Assembly: GCA_903813345.2 (NCBI GenBank)
Contig: CAIIXF020000286.1
Coordinates: forward strand, 1 to 25,000
Source: Owenia fusiformis
Taxonomy: Eukaryota > Annelida > Polychaeta > Sabellida > Oweniidae
DNA length: 25,000 nt
Direction: 5' to 3'
The notes under the pieces are model-generated. The model was not told the DNA's origin. It did not search any database and saw only the letters and a list, made by a program, of their open reading frames with translations. The position numbers and the translations under genes were made by a program. Below, piece by piece: positions 18,230-25,000 of this stretch (within the stretch, counting starts at the first letter, position 1; each line of letters opens with the position of its first letter).

Positions 18230-18990
18230 AAGTGGCCATCTTGAAATTGTCTTCTTGAGCAGAACTTATTTGTCCCTAAGTAGCAGCATACAAAATTCGA
18301 ATATTGTATCTGAGTTATTAGATAACATTTAAACGACAAATGGTAGTCATTTTGATAAAAAGCTGCCATGTTGAAAATATCTTATTTGGAAACCTCCTTA
18401 ATCTCTAAGCAGCAGTATATACAATTTGAACCAAATCCATCTACTGGTGTTTGAGTAAACCTTCTTCTTTAGCACACCCTCCTTGGATTCAACATATGAA
18501 ATTTGAACCAAATCCGTCATTTTGCATTTGAGTTATCAAAGAATACGTTATTTTACGAAAAATTGTGGCCATTTTGATATTCAGCCGCCATCTTGAAAAT
18601 TCTCTCTCGGACAGAGCTACTTTGTCCCCAGGCATCAGCATATTAAATTTGAACAAAATCCATACACTTGTATTTCAGTTATCAACGATTTTTCTTACGA
18701 AAACTGGCTGTAATTTTTAAATTCAGCAGCGAGCTTGAAAATCTCTTTTTAAGCAAAGCTCCATTGTCCCTAGGCATGAGTAGATAAAATTACAAGCAAA
18801 TCAATCCACTTGTATTTGAGTTATCAAAGACTATATATTTACGAAAAATGACATTTTGAATGGGCGGTTATATTGAGAATTCCTTCTTGAGTAGTGGTAC
18901 TACACATATAGTCTATAATATTTAAATTAGATCCGTAAACCTGTATTTGAGTTATCACACGGACAGACGAACGAACTTTTGGGCGAACGA
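18230..18990 (+). repeat. decaying tandem repeat, about 140 bp units, with a 'gacggac' tail
   Basis: A unit made of a 'gccatcttgaaaat' block, a 'ctttgtccctaggcat' block, 'aatttgaaccaaatcca' and 'cttgtatttgagttatca' recurs with keys near 18236, 18364, 18588, 18730 and 18865. It ends in 'cacggacagacgaacgaac' and 'gacagacggacgg' (18957-19003). Spacing is 128-224 bases because copies are partly deleted. This type, with 'gagttatc' and 'gacggac' words, is familiar from marine invertebrate intergenic DNA (from memory). Confidence 0.85.
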
Positions 18991-19003
18991 ATAGACAGAC
19001 GGA

Positions 19004-19323
19004 CGGCTTTCCCATATCCCCCACGAACTTCATTCAGTGCGATAATCATCCGTTTGGATTGAACTTCTATTTTCATATTTTCATATTAGCCACGCCTATC
19101 TCGAATATGATTGGTTCATAGTATTACGATTTGAGTGAACCACAATTGCCTGTCTCACAGACCTGTCACATATTATTCTTTCGTCCAATCAAACTTGTTA
19201 ATTTCCAGATCGGTCTGCATTTGTCACTAGTATTCATCAACTCATCATACTGTATGACATCATCTCTTTACACAGTTAATTTTCGTTAGCGTTTAATATA
19301 TTTCATTATTCATAAAGTACAGG
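19004..19323 (+). promoter_or_regulatory. possible promoter region
   Basis: Upstream of the candidate first exon lie an inverted CCAAT box (ATTGG near 19111), a direct CCAAT (near 19195) and an AT-rich 'taatatatttc' near 19298. These are weak, common motifs. The assignment rests mainly on position. Confidence 0.2.
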
Positions 19324-19405
19324 ATGGCGTCAACATTAAGTAATCTTTATGGATCAAATAACTATTGTGTGTTTTATTTTGCATATGGTTTCTCTTTATT
19401 ATTGA
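19324..19405 (+). CDS. candidate first coding exon, unknown protein
   Basis: An ATG in strong start context (A at -3, G at +4: 'aggATGG') opens a frame of 27 codons plus one base. It runs straight into GTAAGTAA, a near-perfect splice donor at 19406. The peptide begins MASTLSNLYGS and becomes hydrophobic (VFYFAYGFSLLL), so it could be the start of a signal or membrane segment. Upstream sequence contains CCAAT motifs. Without further exons the call is speculative. The exon ends in phase 1, which is compatible with the acceptor at 23643-23644, but that compatibility has a one-in-three chance of occurring anyway. Confidence 0.27.
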
Positions 19406-19735
19406 GTAAGTAACAAAAATGAAAAATTGCTGTTACATGTAAGTACATAAAACATGATTTATTTGATTGATTTCTTACATGAAAAGTAAACAGACGCCAC
19501 ACTAACCGTATTAATTTAGAAACATTTTAAGAGCAAAAAACATAGAGCAACAACAAGTTTCTTTTTTTGTATTAAAAGAAAACAACTTATTCACAATGAA
19601 AAGTTTTTCAAGAGCTAACGCATTGCAATTTGAAAAAATGACAAAATATGTAACTGATATAATTTACTCTTTTAGCAAAGATTAATTTTAGCGATTTCAA
19701 AATTCATTTACGACTCATGAAGCTTGTTTAGCTAT
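19406..19735. other. AT-rich sequence, possible intron
   Basis: No gene or repeat recognised. Confidence 0.4.
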
Positions 19736-20005
19736 ATTGCAATATATTCCAGATGATCAAATTCCTTCAAAAACAAGTTATAATGATTATATCATCGGTT
19801 ATTTTATGAACTCATGAAAACATACAGGGATGTCGACTTTAATATTTTGAATTTCACTTTTAATAAGAGTAATAACTTCTGTTATTGATTCGTAATTCTG
19901 ATTGTATCATCGATTATTATATACACGCCAGGGGTGTCGACGTTGATGATTAAACGTTTACATTTTATTGGGAGTAATAATTTCTCTTATCAATATTTTG
20001 TCATC
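19736..20005 (+). repeat. GTCGAC-bearing repeat of about 117 bp, first pair
   Basis: Two tandem units (from about 19786 and 19900) begin 'tgattatatcatcggttat', then carry 'gtgtcgac' and 'gaatttcac.ttttatt'. A flank with 'gatcaaat...ttcaaaaaca' precedes them, as it does at 22500. Confidence 0.8.
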
Positions 20006-21109
20006 TTGCAAAATATTTTGGCACAAGTATTTTTATCATGCTAAATATGATGTTATTTCATATTTCGTAGACAATCAGAAGTCAAAAATTTTGAAGAAGT
20101 AAAGTGCCCTTAATAGCATTGCGTCCTAGCGGACAGGGGTATACTTTACAAGCATTCTATCATTACAGAGGTGAAGATACATGTCTTTTAAAATTGTACG
20201 TGAACGTGTAGAAATATAGTCCTCGGTGGATTAGTGTTTACTTGACCGAGAGATTATAAAAGTATGCTAAAAATAATTGTAATAAGGTCCATCGAAAAGT
20301 GAATTGAAAGCGAGTCAGTAATCCAAGGGGGTCAAAATATTACGCGCTCACGTAAAGATTCTCTTAGAAATGTGTGCTGAATTAAACGCTGATGCAATTC
20401 ATTCCTAACTCACTCTGCAGCTTCTGAAATCAATAGAGAGGTTTCGCACAGCGGGTTAGCAAAAACGTATCCGCATTCGTATGACGTTAAGTTTACAGAT
20501 ACGTATTTCGGTAATTTGCGTTTCGCAGTTAGTTTTTTGAAGTTCGTAATTAAACGCATCTCAATCCGTGTTTAATAGCAGTGAAAACTAGGATAAAAAA
20601 GACTTCATCTTCACTAAGATTTCAATACACCATTGAGAGTGTCAGCTTTCAGAATCACAACTCCATATGTATTATTGGTGAATGCAAAGATACATATTAA
20701 CCCTTTCATCCCCAAGGTGTCATTTATTAAGTTCAGGAAATCAATTTCAAAATGAAATTACTTATCTTGATTTCTATCGAATGGTGAAAGATATGACGGT
20801 CTTCAATCATTTGCTATACTGCACATGGACCTTTAATTTCATGTTTTTCCAGCTGTATATTTTTGTAATAATTCAAGATCAGATAAGTAAAAAGTACCAA
20901 CTTGGTGGAAGCAAAGTAACATATTTGATCATCGAAAGTGACACAAATATATCATTTATACAAAGAAGTACATATCGCCTGTTTTGTATGAAAAATCAAC
21001 AAAAAAACTATATTATGTAAAAAGATAAATAAGCATTGTTTTTCTTGGAATCATTTAACAACACGAGACCCTCCATCAGAGAATCAGAGAACGACGCAAG
21101 GCTAACGCC
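20006..21109. other. unassigned interval
   Basis: About 1.1 kb with no supported gene. The part at about 20420-20560 is richer in CpG words ('gcgtttcgcag', 'acgtatccgcattcgtatg'). The 112-codon frame at 20682-21020 has low-complexity aromatic and lysine-rich composition typical of chance frames in AT-rich DNA. Confidence 0.5.
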
Positions 21110-22155
21110 CATCATACCAGGTGAATACCTCACACAAGATATTGCATAATATATGAATACATGTAGGAACCAAACCTATAACATACTAATAATGTGTACA
21201 AACATATTATTATACCCTTTGATTCTACCCTGAATATACCAACCAACTGATATACCAACAACATAATACCCTAAACCGGCCATTTGTATCTTAAGCCAAT
21301 AGTACACAACAACCTGATCGGGCACAGTCCGTAACACGACATATATATTACCTACTACAACCAAACACAACCTAGATCACCAATCATATAACAGTACAAT
21401 AGAACATTACCCAGTGACAACATAAACAGAACGCAATAGCTCATAACCCAGCACAAAAGCCAGCAAAGCGCAACCTAACCTGAACAAAGGCAAACACAAC
21501 CGATTGTGCACAACCCAACACTAAACAATTAAAACACAACCAGGTACAATCAATGAAACTCAACTAAACTAATAACCACGAAAAGACAACGAACTGTGAT
21601 TATCACCACACAATTTGGCACAACCCAATGATAAACCAACAAAAGTAAACATAACCAATTTTTCAAGTTACACAACACAATTTTCCAAAACCCCAAACCA
21701 AACAATCAAAACAAAATCAGGCACAAGCAATAAAACACAATCAAACTGTAATACCAATATATACACAACTAACGTACTCCAATTGGAGACAACGCCAATC
21801 ACACAACACAATCAGACACCACCAGATTCCTCACCCGACTAGCCACAATCAGCTACCCAATCAACATAGCATATTCACAAGCATACACAACCCATTATAA
21901 AATTAACATAACACGATACTAAATCAACACACTAACAACCATCAAAAGACAGCCGATTCTCAAACTGACACAACATAATTCGGCAAAACCTATACCTACC
22001 TGATATTAACCCACCATTACACAACCAGTCTCAACTTGATACTAATCGATTTAATCAACCCATCAAAATACAATCGGGCACAACCAATAAGCCACAACGA
22101 AACGTTGATACCGATATAATCAACTAACTTATTCCAATTGGAGACAACCGCAAAT
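21110..22155 (+). repeat. G-poor, A+C-rich degenerate satellite
   Basis: For about 1 kb the plus strand is dominated by A and C, with words such as 'cacaaccca', 'aacacaatca' and 'ggcacaa', and very little G. Internal copies are visible: 'taaacaattaaaacacaacc' near 21522, 'caaacaatcaaaacaaaatc' near 21698 and a related block near 22060. 'ctccaattggagacaac' recurs at 21778 and about 22134. Steps of about 180 and 360 bases suggest a decayed tandem array. The 75-codon frame at 21615-21842 (Thr/Asn/Gln-rich) reflects this composition rather than a gene. Confidence 0.75.
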
Positions 22156-22277
22156 GTTTCAACAGAAGGTCAGATAAAGATCTCTAATTGACCTTTTGAT
22201 AATTTTTGGCAGGTGATATAAACATAAACTGCTTAACTCTGATAAGGCAATTCAGAAAATCCTATATCTGATTCAAT

Positions 22278-22470
22278 GTTCACTAGAGACAGGATAATTG
22301 GACTGACTTTGCTAAGATTTAGTGTTCACTGTTCACAGTAGGCAGGTGTTGTACTTTAGGATTGTACTTTAACATGGGAGTCAATGGGAGAAAAAGGTTT
22401 TGCCGAAAAAACGTTCACTGTTGATAGGTGTTCACTAAAGAAATGTGTTCACTAACTCAGGTTTAACTGT
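22278..22470. repeat. GTTCACT-rich transposon-end-like segment
   Basis: GTTCAC occurs at 22278, 22324, 22331, 22413, 22430 and 22447. The segment finishes 'aactcaggtttaactgt' at 22454-22470. Read in reverse, 'acagttaaacctgagttag' followed by repeated 'agtgaacac' resembles MITE or DNA-transposon ends common in invertebrates (from memory). A matching opposite end was not found. Confidence 0.45.
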
Positions 22471-22494
22471 ATATAGCAAGACTTTATCTATTCT

Positions 22495-22790
22495 AGCTGA
22501 TCAAATATTTTCAAAAACACATTTGTTTTTACATGTTGGAGCTATGTAATTGTGATTATATCAACGGATATTATATGCAATTCACGATAACATCCGGATT
22601 GTCGACGTTTATAGTTTGAATTTCACGTTTTATTGGTAGTCATATCTTCTGATATTGATTATTAGTTATGATTATATCACCGGTTATTATATACAATTCA
22701 CGATAACATCGAGGGTGTCGACACTCATGTTTTGAATTTTACGTTTTATTGATACTAAAACTTATTTTATTGATTCACGATAAGCTTCAG
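22495..22790 (+). repeat. GTCGAC-bearing repeat of about 117 bp, second pair
   Basis: Two tandem units (from about 22552 and 22670) match those at 19786-20000, including 'ttatatacaattcacgat' (present in full here), 'tgtcgac' and 'ttacgttttattg'. The left flank also matches. Confidence 0.85.
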
Positions 22791-22929
22791 AGCTCTTCGA
22801 CATTTTCCATTTTGCGACATACGTTAATACTACGTTTATACAGTAACGTATTATTAAAGTTATAGATTTTTGAATATACTTGAATTAGATGAAAAACTCC
22901 CTTACGCAATGCTTCACTGATCCTAATGT
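22791..22929. other. start of an unrecognised minus-strand frame region
   Basis: A 120-codon minus-strand frame covers 22787-23149. No family or motif is recognised. It crosses from the CpG-dense patch to the edge of the repeat, so it is treated as unproven. Confidence 0.2.
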
Positions 22930-23235
22930 TAAGCACCGAGCTGCTGGGGCTGCTGTACTTGGCTCTTCGCCATGGATCTACTTTATTCGTAATCCTTTGC
23001 TCATCACAGTGGTGATGTTGACCAACGTGTATACATATTCGGATTATGCCTTGGTCACATAGGCTCCGATCGAGCACCATCGGCCGATTTTGAGACGTCG
23101 CCCGGGCGCGGAGATAAAAGTTGCCGATGTGCTGGCGATTTTTTCTCAACCAAACTCATCGGTACCTACCCGGCCGTGTCCCGTGCGGTCATCGTACGAT
23201 TATCTTACGACTCCCGGTGACATCGTGGGGTCATC
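22930..23235. other. CpG-dense patch
   Basis: About 26 CpG dinucleotides in roughly 310 bases, 21 of them between about 23040 and 23230, against a CpG-poor, AT-rich background. It holds words such as 'cgcccgggcgcgg' and 'catcgtacgattatc'. It could be an unmethylated promoter-like island or the GC-rich part of a young repeat. Confidence 0.5.
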
Positions 23236-23640
23236 TAGGGATTTTATTTAATTTTACAAATTGATTTGTTCAATAATTCTTAATTATGATTGCTAATATG
23301 ATATGAACATTTTAAATATGATAAGGTCAGAAAATTTAATTGCCCAGAACCTTTTTTTCTAAAAATATGACTATGAAAGAACGAATAGTATTACGAAATA
23401 TAATTGTAAAACAATAACACATTTGGGTTGTTGTGTGAGTTGGTGGATCTTTTCGTCTTTATTAGCTGCTTGTCAGTCTTGGTATTTAATCCTGTTGAAT
23501 AGAGAGGTCATTCATCAAGGTATCAAAATGACTGCGACGTCACAGACTTGCGACGTGCTTGCGATAGCTTGATGAATGACCCCTTATCCGTATATTCGAT
23601 TCAATCATGCATATGTCATTAAAAATCATTTGAAAATGTT
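23236..23640. other. AT-rich spacer
   Basis: No gene is seen. 'cattcatcaagg' near 23509 and 'cttgatgaatgacccctta' near 23567 form an inverted pair about 60 bases apart. Confidence 0.4.
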
Positions 23641-23644
23641 TCAG

Positions 23645-23972
23645 TGGGAATAGTCTTTTCAAGGGCCACACATTGCGAGAGTCTACAATTTCATAACGCA
23701 AGTTTACTGTCTCAACGTAACATGTCAAATTCTAAGGAAAGTGGGGATAAGGCCAGCGGGCCAAATATGAGGAAGGCCTCGGGAAAACAAACGGTAAATA
23801 CAATTACAATGCTAGCGACATGGTTGATAATGATGAAGATGTCAAGGAAAGAGAGTATGCCATTTCAACAGAAGAAATAATCGCCGTGCATTTTTTAAGA
23901 AAGACCATGAATCCACGAACAAAGAAAATTCTGAAATGGGAGATTTTGGATGGGCTATTAGGAATAAATTAA
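23645..23972 (+). pseudogene. probable terminal coding exon or small pseudogene, unknown protein
   Basis: After an acceptor-like 'tgtttcag' (ending 23644) a frame is open to 23880. It includes an ATG in good context at 23722 (MSNSKESGDKASG). A second frame, open from 23751 to the stop at 23970-23972, reads NASDMVDNDEDVKEREYAIS, then TEEIIAVHFLRK, then NPRTKKILKWEILDG. This is acidic then amphipathic, convincingly protein-like and better than random frames here. The two frames overlap at 23751-23800, so a one-base shift near the A-run at 23784-23787 would explain both. AATAAA follows at 23963 and 24014. The family is not recognised; it could be a host gene's last exon, with the shift either a sequencing error or decay. 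Confidence 0.4.
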
Positions 23973-24454
23973 ATGTTACTTTGGAATTTGTATCTTTTTA
24001 GTGAAAATCTTACAATAAATCAGTAAATCAATAAATTAATATGAAGTTCAACATCATAATGTTATACCATGTCGCTCATACGAAGATATGTCCTCTATAG
24101 TATGCAGAATGATTGATTTTGGAAACTGAAATGAAAGAATCTGAATGAAAAACTTGATTTAAAATTTGCCGCACTTTTTATGAATATTTCGAGCAATACA
24201 AAATAATTCCCGGTTTTCATGAATGATTTGACTGTCTAACTCGACTGTCTAACTGTTGCTTCAGTAATTTTTTTAAGGTTAAGTTTTATTTCTTTGCATA
24301 ATTTTATATAACAATATTTAACATACTAGGAAGGCCGAGGTAAAATTACATTGTTGCCCTCCCTTTAAATAAAAGTAGCAAAATAAACATTGATATAAAT
24401 GGTTTCAGACATGTGTTGTAAATGTATTGTTAGGAGTCTCAGTGGCCTCAGTTG
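23973..24454. other. AT-rich interval, 3'-flank-like at its start
   Basis: AATAAA at 24014-24019 and further 'aataaatt' words fit a 3' untranslated region of the preceding frame. The rest has no recognised feature. Confidence 0.35.
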
Positions 24455-24493
24455 AGATGATGATAACAATAGTGATGATGATGGTGATGATAT
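24455..24493 (+). repeat. GAT-type microsatellite at the LINE 3' end
   Basis: 'gatgatgataacaatagtga' and further gatgatg repeats lie just beyond the stop codon of the minus-strand LINE. Short tandem repeats at the 3' end are typical of CR1/L2-like LINEs, so this probably marks the element's tail. Confidence 0.6.
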
Positions 24494-24506
24494 GTTGAGG
24501 CTAATG

Positions 24507-25000
24507 TTAAATGATTGAATCAACAAAATTTGCCGTAAGGTTCATAATATCAGCATTACATTTATCTGAGAACTTATGATCTCCAAAAAGTATGGTGTGA
24601 ACTTTATCTACATTATTTAGACTGGCAAATTCTCTAAAGTTAAAATTTTGCAGCTGCTGTAGTTTTTGGGTAAAGATTGACCTTGTTCCAGTTGATAGAG
24701 GGCAGTAAAGTAATAAATGGGACTTGGTTTGCTGGGCATGTCCACAAGGGCAGCTTGGGTCTGGATAGTTGTTGAAGTTGTGCCTAAAAAAGTCTGATTT
24801 AAGTGCTAGGTTTGCTCTTAAACGGTTTAGTTTAATTTCAATAGGTCGATTTATATTTAATTTTGTTATCAACACAGACCTAGGGTTTGGGTTATATTTG
24901 GTTTTAGTATACCTTGGCTTGCAGGCTGATATTAAGGGGCTGCGTTTTACTTCAGGTGAAATCATTTTCCATATTCTTATTGGTGCAATGACAGGAGAGT
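24507..25000 (-). pseudogene. LINE reverse transcriptase C-terminus, partial (runs off window)
   Basis: The minus-strand frame is open from the window edge (residues SPVIAPIRIWK precede the first ATG) to the stop at 24507-24509. It contains 'LNRLRANLALKS' followed by a CxCx8HxxxxC motif ('CPCGHAQQTKSHLLLYC'), the same arrangement as in the LINE at 12017-12358 ('LNRLRCDLLLNS', 'CACGKESETLRHFLFRC'). This zinc-knuckle-like end follows the reverse transcriptase in several non-LTR retrotransposons. Within the window the frame is intact, so this copy is younger or less decayed than the other, but the upstream domains lie outside and its completeness cannot be judged. Marked as pseudogene because retrotransposon ends are usually truncated. 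Confidence 0.85.

Noticed and set aside
20682-21020. 112-codon plus-strand frame
   Set aside because: Composition is typical of random AT-rich DNA and no domain is visible; kept only as an unassigned interval.
21615-21842. 75-codon Thr/Asn/Gln-rich frame
   Set aside because: It reflects the A+C-rich satellite; absence of G removes most stop codons on this strand.

Overview
This 25 kb window looks like repeat-dense, AT-rich nuclear DNA from a eukaryote, most likely a marine invertebrate such as a mollusc, cnidarian or other non-vertebrate metazoan. Four observations support this: two decayed LINE-type reverse-transcriptase relics, several MITE-like elements with inverted termini, long decaying satellites, and no dense, operon-like coding. 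The phylum is inference only. There is no complete, confidently recognised host gene. Most short open frames are chance or repeat-derived.

Layout. 1-3095: a higher-order satellite of about 0.8-1.0 kb units, three of which carry an inner array of about 82 bp repeats. 3096-3810: unexplained unique sequence ending in AATAAA plus an A12 run. 3995-4661: a MITE with long terminal inverted repeats (TIRs); a relic of its interior lies at 16990-17300. 4925-5310: an inverted fragment of the fold-back element found later at 13457-14730. 5443-11979: a 6.5 kb long inverted repeat with near-identical 1.3 kb arms. Each arm carries two divergent tRNA-like modules, two CArG boxes and two CACGTG sites. The 3.9 kb core holds nested MITEs (7568-8363 with 8110-8307 inside it) and two diverged, inverted copies of an unknown coding fragment.

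12014-13168: a 5'-truncated, frameshifted LINE on the minus strand. 13457-14730: a 1.27 kb fold-back element flanked by TTA. 15076-16413: an element bounded by CCCAGATAGCACA inverted ends and filled with arrays around the palindrome GGCCAACGTTGGCC. 16499-16680: a short minisatellite. 17624-17710: a possible minus-strand exon with a consensus splice donor. 18230-18990: a decaying tandem repeat of about 140 bp. 19324-19405: a possible first coding exon with a strong start context and a GTAAGT donor. 19786-20000 and 22552-22785: two copies of a repeat of about 117 bp containing GTCGAC. 21110-22155: a strongly strand-asymmetric, A+C-rich, G-poor satellite. 22278-22470: a GTTCACT-rich element end. 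22930-23235: a CpG-dense patch. 23645-23972: a probable terminal coding exon or small pseudogene. 24507-25000: the C-terminal part of a second LINE, running off the window.

The genes do not form a pathway. The window is best read as layered transposon and satellite history with a few candidate host exons at 17.6, 19.3 and 23.7-24.0 kb. The most unusual pieces are the long inverted repeat with its tRNA-like and regulatory-like content, the fold-back element with dispersed pieces, and the G-poor satellite.
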